Source: Bradyrhizobium sp. AUGA SZCCT0158 (GTDB lineage Bacteria; Pseudomonadota; Alphaproteobacteria; Rhizobiales; Xanthobacteraceae). From it: a stretch of 64,000 bases of DNA. The position numbers and the translations under genes were made by a program. This document shows, piece by piece, positions 52,945 through 60,595 of the stretch (position 1 is its first letter; every line of letters starts with the position of its first letter). Below the pieces are notes generated by a model. That model was given only the letters and a program-made list of their open reading frames with translations, was not told the origin of the DNA and made no database searches. The DNA is taken from NCBI RefSeq assembly GCF_018130065.1, contig NZ_JAFCME010000019.1, forward strand, positions 58,015 through 122,014, given 5' to 3'.

Positions 52945-54471
52945 TCACGCAGCCTTGCGCGCGCCGACGCGGCGTTCGGGCCGCGCTGCCGACATCGACT
53001 CTTCCTCACCGTCCTGCGCCGCGCCCCAGAACTCCGACACCGTTGGTCCATCCTTGAGCCTGATGTCGCGCAGGAATCCCCAGATCTCGTGCGGCCAGAC
53101 CCGGCGCCCCATCTGCGTGTACCAGCGCATTGCGTGCCGCAGGCCGGCGTCGCGATGGAACAGGACGCGCAGGATCGCCTTCGGGCGGCATTGCAGCACC
53201 ATCTCGGTGAATTTGAACCAGAGCAGCACGCGCCACGGCGCCATATGGCGCGTCGCCAGCACCTGGTGCTTGTAATCCCAGCGCCGGCGGTCGGTCTGGA
53301 TCACACGGCGATCGGCCGCGAGCCGGAAATACGGCGTCCAGCGGTGCGGCGTGACGTAGAGCATCTGGATCTGGTCGGGATCGTACGACAACAACTGCCG
53401 CAACCCGCGCCAATGATCGCGATCGGTCTCCTCCTCGAAGCCGACCACCCATGTCGCCATCGACAGGATGCCGTGCTGGCGCATCAGGCGAATCGCTTCG
53501 CGGTCGGTGGTGGTGGTCGCGCCCTTGCGGATCAGTTCGAGCGTCTTCTCGTCGGTGTTCTCCATGCCGAGCAGGAAGCGCTGCCAACCTGCCTTCTTGT
53601 AGAGGTGCAGGATGTCGGCGTCGCGAACGATGTCGTCGGCACGGGTTGAGCCGACCAGGATCAGATCGACATTCTCCGCGATCAGTGCCTCGAGAAAGGC
53701 GCGCCACGCCTTCTTCGATACCGTCGGATTCTCGTCGGCGAAGTTGATGACCTTGACGCCGTGCTCGCGATGCAGGCGCGCCAGCTCTTTCGCGAACCGG
53801 ATCGGATCGCGGTGGCGCCAGCGGGTCCAAAAGCCGCGCTGGCCGCAGTAATTGCACAGATGCGGACAGCCGCGCGAAAACTGCACCACCACGGCGCGCA
53901 GGCCGCCCCAGTAGCTGTACCGCGCGTGATCGATCAGTTCCCAGCCGACCCGGTAGGCATCGAGATCGCGGATCACGGGCGCAGGCTGAGTGGCGCTGAT
54001 ATCGTTGCCGTCGCGGAAAGCGATGCCCGCGATAGTGCCGAGATCGTGGCCATATTCGAGCGCACGCATCAGTCGCCGTGCGGTCTCCTCGCCCTCGCCG
54101 CGCACGATCGCGGTGACATAGGGCTCATCGCGCAACACCTCGCGCCAATGATAGGTCGGGAACACGCCGCCATAGACGATCAGAACATTGGGCAAGGCGC
54201 GCACGATTGCCTGCGCGATCTCGGCGATGACGGGATGACCCGAGGTCGATGCGGAATGACCGAACAGCACGGCGTCCGGCGCGAATGCCAGCGCCTCGGC
54301 TTTGATTGATCGCGCCGGCATGGGCCCGAACTCGCCATCCAGCAGGCGAACCTCGTGGCCGTCGTCGATCAGCGGGCCGCCGATCGACAGCAGGCCGAGC
54401 GGCGGCAAATGGTCATCGGGGATCCGGCTGCCGATCGAAGGATGTGGCACGTTGATCAGAAGAATGCGCAT
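52945..54471 (-). CDS. B12-binding radical SAM protein (BchE/P-methylase-like)
   Basis: A 508-aa enzyme with an N-terminal cobalamin-binding Rossmann domain (about 1-145; ILLINVPHPSIGSRIPDDHL, GHSASTSGHPVIAEI) and a radical SAM barrel with cluster motif CPHLCNYC (CxxxCxxC, about residue 203). Databases often label such proteins Mg-protoporphyrin monomethyl-ester cyclase, but there are no other bacteriochlorophyll genes here. Methylation or ring chemistry on a lipid or isoprenoid is possible given the adjacent prenyltransferase; this is inference. The ATG has GGAGCG upstream. Confidence 0.88.
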   Translation of the reverse strand: MRILLINVPHPSIGSRIPDDHLPPLGLLSIGGPLIDDGHEVRLLDGEFGPMPARSIKAEALAFAPDAVLFGHSASTSGHPVIAEIAQAIVRALPNVLIVYGGVFPTYHWREVLRDEPYVTAIVRGEGEETARRLMRALEYGHDLGTIAGIAFRDGNDISATQPAPVIRDLDAYRVGWELIDHARYSYWGGLRAVVVQFSRGCPHLCNYCGQRGFWTRWRHRDPIRFAKELARLHREHGVKVINFADENPTVSKKAWRAFLEALIAENVDLILVGSTRADDIVRDADILHLYKKAGWQRFLLGMENTDEKTLELIRKGATTTTDREAIRLMRQHGILSMATWVVGFEEETDRDHWRGLRQLLSYDPDQIQMLYVTPHRWTPYFRLAADRRVIQTDRRRWDYKHQVLATRHMAPWRVLLWFKFTEMVLQCRPKAILRVLFHRDAGLRHAMRWYTQMGRRVWPHEIWGFLRDIRLKDGPTVSEFWGAAQDGEEESMSAARPERRVGARKAA

Positions 54472-54570
54472 GGACGTCGCTCCGCTCTGTTGGCGTCATC
54501 GTTCGTCCCCGCATGTCGTGAAAGAGCCCGGCCCCCCGGCCGGCGCTTGGTGGTGTACTTTGGTGATGTG

Positions 54571-55320
54571 CTAGAGGCTCGGCACCTCTTCCGGCGCGAT
54601 CGCCTGCAGACCGCCGAAGCGGCGCTCGCGGCGATGGAACGCGCCGAGGGCTTCGGCAAGATCCTGCGCCTCGAACTCCGGCCACATCCGTTCGGTGAAG
54701 TGCAGCTCGGCGTAGGCGCCTTCCCAGAGCAGAAAGTCCGACAACCGCTTTTCTCCGCTGGTGCGGATGATGAGGTCGACGTCGCGAAGGTTTTTTTCCC
54801 CGGTGATGAGTTCGGCGAGCCGCTCGCGGGTGAGATCGACAATGCCGGCCGCGCGCGTCGCGGCGTTGAGGATGGCGTCGCGGGCCGAGTAATCGACCGC
54901 GATGCGCAGATGCAACGCATCGCCGGCGGCGGTGGCCGCTTCCGCGCGGGTGATGGCATGGGCGATGCCTTCGGGAATGCGATCGCGGCGTCCGATCACG
55001 GTGAGACGGACGCCGTTGCGGACCAGCGCCTCGACCTCGTTGGCGAGATAGAATCGCAACAGCGCCATCAGCGCAGAGACTTCGGTCTTCGGTCGACGCC
55101 AGTTGTCGCTGGAAAAAGCATACAGCGTCAGCGCACCGACGCCCTGCCCTGGCGCCGCCTCGACCACGCGCCGGATCGCTTCGACGCCGGCCTCGTGGCC
55201 GCGCAACCGCGACAGCCCGCGCCGCGTTGCCCATCGGCCATTGCCATCCATGATGATGCCGACATGCAGCCGCGCCGCGTCTTGCGTGGCTTCAAGTTTG
55301 GGCGAGAGATTACTTTGCAT
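54571..55320 (-). CDS. Polyprenyl diphosphate synthase (UppS family)
   Basis: A cis-prenyltransferase of 249 aa from the ATG at 55320. Signature HVGIIMDGNGRWATRRG with the catalytic Asp, TLYAFSSDNWRRP, and the C-terminal DLIIRTSGEKRLSDFLLWEG. It extends farnesyl diphosphate with cis-isoprene units. It is not near cdsA/dxr/frr, where the essential undecaprenyl synthase gene usually lies, so it is probably a second paralogue with a special product. A 17-bp palindrome covers its start codon. It precedes the radical SAM gene on the same strand. Confidence 0.9.
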   Translation of the reverse strand: MQSNLSPKLEATQDAARLHVGIIMDGNGRWATRRGLSRLRGHEAGVEAIRRVVEAAPGQGVGALTLYAFSSDNWRRPKTEVSALMALLRFYLANEVEALVRNGVRLTVIGRRDRIPEGIAHAITRAEAATAAGDALHLRIAVDYSARDAILNAATRAAGIVDLTRERLAELITGEKNLRDVDLIIRTSGEKRLSDFLLWEGAYAELHFTERMWPEFEAQDLAEALGAFHRRERRFGGLQAIAPEEVPSL

Positions 55321-55328
55321 CACAAAGT
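55312..55328 (-). promoter_or_regulatory. 17-bp palindrome over the prenyltransferase start codon
   Basis: On the minus strand ACTTTGTGATGCAAAGT, with six-base arms ACTTTG/CAAAGT. The central ATG is the start codon of the prenyltransferase gene. It matches the palindrome at the membrane protein/regulator promoter (56349-56365) at 15 of 17 positions, so it is a candidate binding site of the regulator at 55353-55733. Confidence 0.6.
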
Positions 55329-55352
55329 CTCCGATCAAAAAAGGGGATGGCG

Positions 55353-55733
55353 TCAGACCGGCAGGATGCCGAGCCGGGCGATGGCGATGTCTTCCTTGCC
55401 CGCGGCCTTGGCGGCGTCGCGCACCAGACGCTCCAGCACGGCGAGATAGTCGAGGAAACGGCGGCGGCCGCTCTTGGTCAGGCGGCAGGTGGTGTGGGGA
55501 CGGTTGCCTTCATACCCCTTGGTGACCTCCACTAGGCCAGCCTCCTGCAGAACCTGCAGATGCCTCGAGAGATTGCCGTCGGTGAGGCCGCAGAGTTGCT
55601 TGAGGTCGGCGAAGGCCAAGCCCTTCGGGTGGGCCATCAGCGAGGTCAGGAGCCCGAGCCGCGCTTTCTCGTGGATCACGCGATCGAGCCCGTCATAGGA
55701 GAACGGCGCGTTGTTGGCTTCAGTCTTCGGCAT
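55353..55733 (-). CDS. Winged-helix transcriptional regulator (HTH_34/MarR-ArsR-like)
   Basis: A 126-aa DNA-binding protein from the ATG at 55733, five bases after GGAGAG. The winged helix is clear: KARLGLLTSLMAHPKGLAF, LKQLCGLTDGNLSRHLQVLQ (recognition helix) and the wing GYEGNRPHTTCRLTKSGRRR. It overlaps the 3' end of the upstream membrane-protein gene by 14 bases. Such pairs of a small winged-helix regulator and a polytopic membrane protein are usually self-controlled, which the promoter palindrome supports. Confidence 0.85.
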   Translation of the reverse strand: MPKTEANNAPFSYDGLDRVIHEKARLGLLTSLMAHPKGLAFADLKQLCGLTDGNLSRHLQVLQEAGLVEVTKGYEGNRPHTTCRLTKSGRRRFLDYLAVLERLVRDAAKAAGKEDIAIARLGILPV

Positions 55734-56337
55734 CATTCTCTCCGGACGCAAAATGCAGCAGTGCGGCCATCAGGAGCTGCCCGACCGCGAATGGCACGCC
55801 CATCATCCAGGGCGACAGCAGATGGTCTTGGCTGGCGAGCAGCAGGACAGTAAAGCCCGACAGGAAATACCAGGCACCGCCGAAGGCGATGCTGCGCGGC
55901 AATGTGCGCACCGAGGCGAACACGCCAAGGCTGACCAGCACCTGGCACAGTCCCGGCAGCATCCACAGCGTTTCGGGCGCGAACTTCCACAGCATGATCC
56001 CCAGCAACAGGCCGGCGACACCGGGCGGGAGAAATTGCTCGAACGCCTGCTGGATCATGGCGTCGGCGAGGCCCGAATGATGCCGGCGCGAGCGCGCCAG
56101 CATCTCGAACCAGATCAGCGCGCCGGAGAACAGCGCGGCGGCCGCCCAACCGGCAAAGAACATGACCGGCTGCCCGGTCGGATCGTTGAGCCAGAGGAAT
56201 TGCAGGATCGCCGTGAGCAAGGCGATGCCGCCGGTGGCGGCAACCGTTGCCGGACCATAGCCGCGAAACGCGGTGCCGGCCGCAATCTGGCTGCGGATCG
56301 CCAGGATATCGGCCAACGCCTTGTCGAGGTCGCGCAT
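55720..56337 (-). CDS. Polytopic membrane protein paired with the winged-helix regulator
   Basis: A 205-aa protein with five or six membrane helices (VAATGGIALLTAILQFLWL, VMFFAGWAAAALFSGALIWF and others) after a charged N-terminal helix (MRDLDKALADILAIRSQIAA). No transporter family is recognisable. It is first in a run of four genes on the minus strand (membrane protein, regulator, prenyltransferase, radical SAM protein). A sigma70-type promoter and an operator-like palindrome lie directly upstream. Confidence 0.8.
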   Translation of the reverse strand: MRDLDKALADILAIRSQIAAGTAFRGYGPATVAATGGIALLTAILQFLWLNDPTGQPVMFFAGWAAAALFSGALIWFEMLARSRRHHSGLADAMIQQAFEQFLPPGVAGLLLGIMLWKFAPETLWMLPGLCQVLVSLGVFASVRTLPRSIAFGGAWYFLSGFTVLLLASQDHLLSPWMMGVPFAVGQLLMAALLHFASGENDAED

Positions 56338-56348
56338 CGCTTACCCTT

Positions 56349-56390
56349 ACTTTGTATTGCAAAGTATACCGGATCACAAAGTAAATGCAA
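56349..56390 (-). promoter_or_regulatory. Promoter and operator of the membrane protein/regulator operon
   Basis: On the minus strand, TTGCAT (56385-56390), a 16-base spacer and TATACT (56363-56368) form a good sigma70 promoter. A palindrome with arms ACTTTG/CAAAGT (56349-56365) begins within the -10 box and covers the expected transcription start. A further half-site ACAAAGT (plus strand, 56376-56382) lies in the spacer. Confidence 0.7.
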
Positions 56391-56466
56391 GGGGGATGCG
56401 CGAAGCCCCGATTGCGCGGCTAACTCAACGGCTTATCCACTCGTAACGCCTTGGCGGCGGCTTCGC

Positions 56467-56829
56467 TCAGACTTTCACCAGGCTCTCGAAGCCGCCATAG
56501 ATCATCCGCTTAGCGTCGAACGGCATCGACTTCATATCGCCCATCGATGATTTGAGCCTGGGATCCGCCATCACCTTGGCATTGATCTTGTCGCGCTGCG
56601 CGCGCGATTTGTAGGTGATCCAGGCGAACACCACGGTCTCGCCCGGCTTCTGTTTGACGCTGCGCGGAAACGAGGTGTGCTTGCCGACCTTGACGTCGTC
56701 CGCAACCCATTCGCGGTAATCCAGCGCGCCGTATTCGCGCCAGATCTTGCCGGCCTTGGTGGACATCTTGCGATAGGCCGCGATGTTCTTCTTTGGAACT
56801 GCGACGATGAATCCGTCGACATAGGCCAT
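56467..56829 (-). CDS. DUF1428 domain-containing protein
   Basis: A 120-aa ferredoxin-like protein of the DUF1428 (YbaA) family: MAYVDGFIVAVPKKNIAAYR, GALDYREWVADDV, VVFAWITYKSRAQRDKINAK and FDAKRMIYGGFESL. The start has GAGGGAAC. It closes the ArsR-SRPBCC-DUF899 gene series, and these families co-occur in many proteobacteria. Function unknown. Confidence 0.92.
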   Translation of the reverse strand: MAYVDGFIVAVPKKNIAAYRKMSTKAGKIWREYGALDYREWVADDVKVGKHTSFPRSVKQKPGETVVFAWITYKSRAQRDKINAKVMADPRLKSSMGDMKSMPFDAKRMIYGGFESLVKV

Positions 56830-56853
56830 GGGTTTTGTTCCCTCTGCTTGTTC

Positions 56854-56881
56854 GCGTCACTGCAAGGAGCGCAAGCGACGA
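56854..56881. repeat. Single arm of the rhizobial intergenic repeat
   Basis: CGTCACTGCAAGGAGCG-CAAGCGACGA matches the left arm of the elements at 27996 and 32800, with a few changes, but the complementary arm is missing. It lies between the DUF899 stop and the DUF1428 start, so it has probably been cut down by deletion. Confidence 0.6.
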
Positions 56882-56887
56882 CTTATG

Positions 56888-57625
56888 TTAGGAGTGACAG
56901 CAGGATGCCTGAACCGGCGCCGGTGTGTACTGGTCACGTAGCCGCACCCAGTCCATCGGATATGACAAATCCACCTCATGACGACCGAGCGGCGTCAGGT
57001 CGAGATAATGATAGGCGGCGTTCATCATGTCGAGGCCGCGCGCGAAACAGGAATAGGTGTGGAAGATGTTCCCGGCTTCGTCGCGATAGAACACGCTGAT
57101 CCCGGGCGCTTCCTCCATGCCGAAGCGCGTGGTGCCGAAATTATACCTGTTGTCGCCTGATTTGAGCGCCTCCGGCGTGAACGACACCTCGTAATCGTAG
57201 TTGAAATCGTTATTCCCCGACGACAGCCAGTCGAAGGCCCAGCCCATCCGCGCCTTGAACGCGGCAAGTTTTTCAGCCGGCGCGCGCGAAATCGCGACCA
57301 GCGTGGTGTCGCGCGCGGCGAGATGCGGAATCATGCGCTCAAATCCATCAGCCCAGAACGAGCAGTGCTTGCAACCTTCGTTCCAGTCCGGCGCAAACAT
57401 GAAATGCTGCACCACGAGCTGGCGGCGCCCCCTGAACAGCTCGGCCAGCGTTACCTTGCCGCCGGGCCCGTCGAACGCATAGTCCTTGTCGACCTTGACC
57501 CAGGGCAACGCGCGACGTTCCTCGCTCAGGCGCTCGCGCGCCTGCGTCAGTTCCTTCTCATGCACGAGATGGGCTTTGCGCGCGGCGATCCAACCTTCGC
57601 GCGAGACGACATTATGCGGCTGCAT
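56888..57625 (-). CDS. DUF899 (thioredoxin-fold) protein
   Basis: A 245-aa protein from the ATG at 57625, with an AGGAG ribosome site. DUF899 proteins have a thioredoxin-like fold: HNVVSREGWIAARKAHLVHE, FRGRRQLVVQHFMFAPDWNE and GCKHCSFWADG, where the Cys pair takes the CxxC place, then GISVFYRDEAGNIFHTYSCF and YPMDWVRLRDQY. It ends VQASCCHS. Probably cytosolic; no enzymatic role is established. It lies between SRPBCC and DUF1428 genes. Confidence 0.92.
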   Translation of the reverse strand: MQPHNVVSREGWIAARKAHLVHEKELTQARERLSEERRALPWVKVDKDYAFDGPGGKVTLAELFRGRRQLVVQHFMFAPDWNEGCKHCSFWADGFERMIPHLAARDTTLVAISRAPAEKLAAFKARMGWAFDWLSSGNNDFNYDYEVSFTPEALKSGDNRYNFGTTRFGMEEAPGISVFYRDEAGNIFHTYSCFARGLDMMNAAYHYLDLTPLGRHEVDLSYPMDWVRLRDQYTPAPVQASCCHS

Positions 57626-57647
57626 GGGCAGCTCCTGTGTTGAGCGT

Positions 57648-58130
57648 TCAGCTGACGAATTGTTCGAGCTTGCCGAGCAGTTCGGTCCAGCCCTTCTCAT
57701 GGCCGTCGCGCGCGGCTTCGTTGAAGAACTGCTCGTGATGCAGCGTCAACAGCGTGCCGGCGCCGTCCGGCTTCAACATGATGGAGAGCTGCGATTCGCG
57801 CTCCGGCGTCGAGTGCCAGGCCCAGCTCATCACCAGCAGCTCGTTCGGTATGATTTCGCGGTAGACGCCGCCGGCCTCAAAATACTCGCCGTCGGTGGCG
57901 TAGAAGCTGATGCGATAGCGGCCGCCGACACGCAGATCGGTCTCCGCCTGCACCGAGCCTTCCCTGACCTTCGAGGGTCCGAACCACGCCGCTAGTTTTT
58001 CCGGGTCGGTCCACGCGGCGTAGATTTTCGCCGGCGCCGCATTGATACGACGCTTGAGGGTGAGGCTTGGGCTGGTTGCGATACCGGCGTCGCGGCGAGA
58101 ATCTGGCTGGATGCTTGACTGGGTGGCCAT
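57648..58130 (-). CDS. SRPBCC (AHSA1-like) domain protein
   Basis: A 160-aa START/Bet v1-fold protein from the ATG at 58130. Features: LTLKRRINAAPAKIYAAWTD, LAAWFGPSK, VGGRYRISFYATDGEYFEAG and HEQFFNEAARDGHEKGWTEL. ArsR-linked SRPBCC proteins are thought to bind hydrophobic ligands and act with their regulator. Its first 46 codons overlap the ArsR gene in another frame. Confidence 0.88.
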   Translation of the reverse strand: MATQSSIQPDSRRDAGIATSPSLTLKRRINAAPAKIYAAWTDPEKLAAWFGPSKVREGSVQAETDLRVGGRYRISFYATDGEYFEAGGVYREIIPNELLVMSWAWHSTPERESQLSIMLKPDGAGTLLTLHHEQFFNEAARDGHEKGWTELLGKLEQFVS

Positions 58131-58459
58131 GGGTCTTCCTCCACAAAAGCTGCAAGACGGTCGAGATTGTCGGACCAGAGGCGCTGGTAGCGGTTCAACC
58201 AGTCCATCGCCTGCTCCATAGGCTTGGCGGTCAACCGGCACGCCACGGTGCGGCCGGTCTTCTCGCGCGCGATCAGGCCGGCATCCGACAACACGTCGAG
58301 ATGCTTCATGATCGCGGGCAGCGACATGGCAAAGGGCTGCGCCAGTTCGCTCACGGAAAGGCTTTCACGGTCGCGGAGCCGCGCCACCAGCGCGCGCCTC
58401 GTCGGATCGGCGAGGGCTGCGAAGGTACGGTCCAGGACGTCTTCGTAATACTTAACCAT
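57992..58459 (-). CDS. ArsR family transcriptional regulator
   Basis: A winged-helix repressor: LDRTFAALADPTRRALVARL, LSVSELAQPFAMSLPAIMKH (recognition helix) and LSDAGLIAREKTGRTVACRL. The cysteines used for metal sensing in classical ArsR are absent, placing it in the SRPBCC-linked group. Family proteins usually end shortly after FVEEDP (about residue 109); here the frame runs 46 codons further, overlapping the SRPBCC gene by 139 bases with low-complexity Ser/Pro/Arg sequence. The promoter is so close that the mRNA may be leaderless. Confidence 0.88.
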   Translation of the reverse strand: MVKYYEDVLDRTFAALADPTRRALVARLRDRESLSVSELAQPFAMSLPAIMKHLDVLSDAGLIAREKTGRTVACRLTAKPMEQAMDWLNRYQRLWSDNLDRLAAFVEEDPWPPSQASSQILAATPVSQPAQASPSSVVSMRRRRKSTPRGPTRKN

Positions 58460-58494
58460 ATGGTTTAGTATAGATGCAAAAGATCAGGCGTCAA
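58451..58494 (-). promoter_or_regulatory. Promoter with operator covering the ArsR start codon
   Basis: On the minus strand, TTGACG (58489-58494), 16 bases and TATACT (58467-58472) form a strong sigma70 promoter. An 18-bp near-perfect palindrome CTAAACCATATGGTTAAG (58451-58468) contains the ATG at its centre. Expected transcription starts four to seven bases before ATG, so the transcript would be leaderless. ArsR-SRPBCC pairs are known to use AACCA-N-TGGTT type operators. Confidence 0.75.
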
Positions 58495-58517
58495 GCGCCC
58501 GCTGCTGATTTTCCTGA

Positions 58518-58775
58518 TCAATAATCCCGATAGACCCGGCCGCGCCGCGGCTGCTGGTTCAACGCCGCGCGCGGATTGACGTTGCAATAAACGCCGCGCC
58601 CGGCGGCGGAGGCCATGCACTGCTGATAGGTCTGGTAAGAACAGTCGCCGGGATTGCCGACGCCCCGGCCCTGAACGCAATAGGGGTAATCGTAAGCGGC
58701 CGCTGGCGTCGGGCCAGCCATCGTGGCCGATCCCGCCGCCAGCGCAACCAACATTGCCAGCTTCGCGTTGCGCAT
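58518..58775 (-). CDS. DUF3551 domain-containing exported protein
   Basis: An 85-aa protein with a signal peptide (LAMLVALAAGSATMAGPTPA). The DUF3551 core is YPYCVQGRGVGNPGDCSYQT followed by CMASAAGRGVYCNVNP, with four conserved cysteines likely forming disulfides in the periplasm. This short family is expanded in Bradyrhizobium; function unknown. AGGAGG precedes the ATG. Confidence 0.92.
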   Translation of the reverse strand: MRNAKLAMLVALAAGSATMAGPTPAAAYDYPYCVQGRGVGNPGDCSYQTYQQCMASAAGRGVYCNVNPRAALNQQPRRGRVYRDY

Positions 58776-58867
58776 GATCGAATCCTCCTACGCGGCAACC
58801 ATACCGCGTCGCCGGGTCGCCTCAGGTTCAAAACCTCGCGACCCGGAGAAGGTTCCCGAGAGACGCG

Positions 58868-59845
58868 CTACTGCACCTTCTCGATATTGGCGCTGTCGAT
58901 CACTTTCTTCCACTTCTCGGTTTCTTCCACGATCATCTTGCCGAACGCATCAGGCGGCCCGATCAGCGGCTCACCGCCGAGGTCGACCAGCTTCGCCTTG
59001 ATCGCGGGCTCCGCCAGCACCGCGTTCACTTCCTTGTTCAGCTTCTCGATGATTTCCTTGGGCGTGTTCTTCGGAGCGCCCATGCCGAACAGCGCGCTCG
59101 CCTCGTAGCCGGGAATGGTATCGGCAAGCACCGGCACGTCAGGCAGCAGCCCGGACCGTACCGTCGAGGTCACCGCCAGCGCGCGCAGCGAACCGGCACG
59201 GATGTGCTGCAGGATCGAGGGCATGTTGTCGAAGATCACCTGAACCTGGCCGCCGAGCAGGTCGGTGATCGCCGGCGCTGCGCCGCGGTAGGGCACGTGC
59301 TGCATCTTGGCGCCTGACATCATCATGAACATTTCGCCGGACAGATGCACCGACGTGCCGTTGCCCGAGGACGCCAAATTCACCTTGCCCGGGTTGGCCT
59401 TCACATAGGCGATGAACTCGGCAACCGTCTTCGCCGGCACGTTATTGTTGACCGTCATCACGTTCGGCACGCGATTGAACGCCGCGACCGGCGCGATGTC
59501 GCGCACCACGTTGAATTTCAGGTTGGCGTACAGAGACGCGTTGATGTAGTTCGCCGGATTGACCAGCAGAAGCGTGTAGCCGTCCGGTTCGGCGTTGATC
59601 ACCGATTCGGTGGCGATGTTGTTGCCGGCGCCGGGCTTGTTTTCGATCACGAATTGCTGGCCAAGCCGCTCCGACAGCCGCTGGCCGAGCAGGCGCGCAA
59701 TGATGTCGGTGGCGCCGCCGGGCGGATATCCGACCACCCACTTGACCGGCCGCGTCGGATAATCCGCCGCCAAGGCAGTGCCGATCGAAGCGGTCATCGA
59801 AAGGCCGATTGCCGTCAGGCAGATCGCGATACGGCGTGAAATCAT
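58868..59845 (-). CDS. Tripartite tricarboxylate transporter substrate-binding protein (Bug family)
   Basis: A 325-aa periplasmic receptor from the ATG at 59845 (AGGGAG upstream). Signal peptide ICLTAIGLSMTASIGTALAA, then the Bug signature YPTRPVKWVVGYPPGGATDI, FVIENKPGAGNNIATE, LASSGNGTSVHLSGEMF and VPYRGAAPAITDLLGGQVQV. It binds a carboxylate or similar anion. The TctA/TctB membrane genes are not adjacent, as for most of the many orphan Bug proteins of this group. Confidence 0.93.
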   Translation of the reverse strand: MISRRIAICLTAIGLSMTASIGTALAADYPTRPVKWVVGYPPGGATDIIARLLGQRLSERLGQQFVIENKPGAGNNIATESVINAEPDGYTLLLVNPANYINASLYANLKFNVVRDIAPVAAFNRVPNVMTVNNNVPAKTVAEFIAYVKANPGKVNLASSGNGTSVHLSGEMFMMMSGAKMQHVPYRGAAPAITDLLGGQVQVIFDNMPSILQHIRAGSLRALAVTSTVRSGLLPDVPVLADTIPGYEASALFGMGAPKNTPKEIIEKLNKEVNAVLAEPAIKAKLVDLGGEPLIGPPDAFGKMIVEETEKWKKVIDSANIEKVQ

Positions 59846-59978
59846 GAGTTTTCTCCCTGGGGGCCCGGGTTCACCCGGGCCGTTTCTATTGAACTGAGCA
59901 AGGGCCGCGTTGTAACAAACAAACATCCATGCGACCAGTGCGACGCAACGCCCTCAAGGCGCGACCAAAGGATTAGGC

Positions 59979-60398
59979 ATGTCCGTCAAAGTGAGTGCGC
60001 TCGATCATCTCGTCATCAATGTCTCCGACGTGGCGCGTTCCGCCGAGTGGTACCGGAGCATCCTCGGCATGGAGATCAAGGTGTTCGATCCCGGCCCGGG
60101 CAAAACGCCGCGGACATCGCTGGTGTTCGGGAACCAGAAGATCAACGTGCGGCCGCGCGATGCCGACAAGGTCGAGTGGTTCACCGCCGATCATGAGACC
60201 GCCGGCAGCGACGATCTGTGCTTCCTGACCGCGAGCACGCCGGACCAGGTGGTCGCACATCTCAAGGCCAACGGCGTCGCGATCGAGGAAGGCCCGGTCG
60301 CCAAGCAGGGCGCGCGCGGCACGCTGCGTTCGGTCTATTGCAGGGATCCGGACGGGAGTTTGATTGAGATTTCGTCGTATGAGGATGGTGCGAAGTAA
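59979..60398 (+). CDS. VOC family (glyoxalase-like) protein
   Basis: A 139-aa single vicinal-oxygen-chelate unit: LDHLVINVSDVARSAEWYRS, ILGMEIKVF, HETAGSDDLCFLT and SVYCRDPDGSLIEISSYE. Metal ligands His (LDH) and Glu (IEIS) are present. It is similar to virulence/fosfomycin-resistance-like VOC proteins in databases, but the substrate is unknown. AAAGGAT precedes the ATG. It is divergent from the Bug gene. Confidence 0.88.
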   Translation: MSVKVSALDHLVINVSDVARSAEWYRSILGMEIKVFDPGPGKTPRTSLVFGNQKINVRPRDADKVEWFTADHETAGSDDLCFLTASTPDQVVAHLKANGVAIEEGPVAKQGARGTLRSVYCRDPDGSLIEISSYEDGAK

Positions 60399-60414
60399 CG
60401 TGCTACCCCCTTCC

Positions 60415-60505
60415 GTCATGGCCGGGCTTGACCCGGCCATCCACGCCTTTCTCGCCGCCATGCCGTGAAGACGTGGACGCCCGGGACAAGCCCGGGCATG
60501 ACGAG
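60415..60505. repeat. Intergenic inverted-repeat element, 'cgggctt' variant
   Basis: Two internal palindromes (GGCCGGG-CTTGA-CCCGGCC and GCCCGGG-ACAA-GCCCGGGC) and outer arms CCGTCATG / CATGACG. It lies between the VOC and acyl-CoA ligase genes. Confidence 0.85.
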
Positions 60506-60595
60506 CTTCTACGATTTGCGCGCCGCGCCATCCGATGGCAGAACTACTCCCAAGCAATAACCAAGGCGGCGCTCGAAGCTGCACCGGGAGGACAT

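Noticed and set aside
52945..54471. Naming the radical SAM gene bchE
   Set aside because: Only the general B12-radical SAM layout is shared; no bacteriochlorophyll genes are present and other functions are at least as likely.
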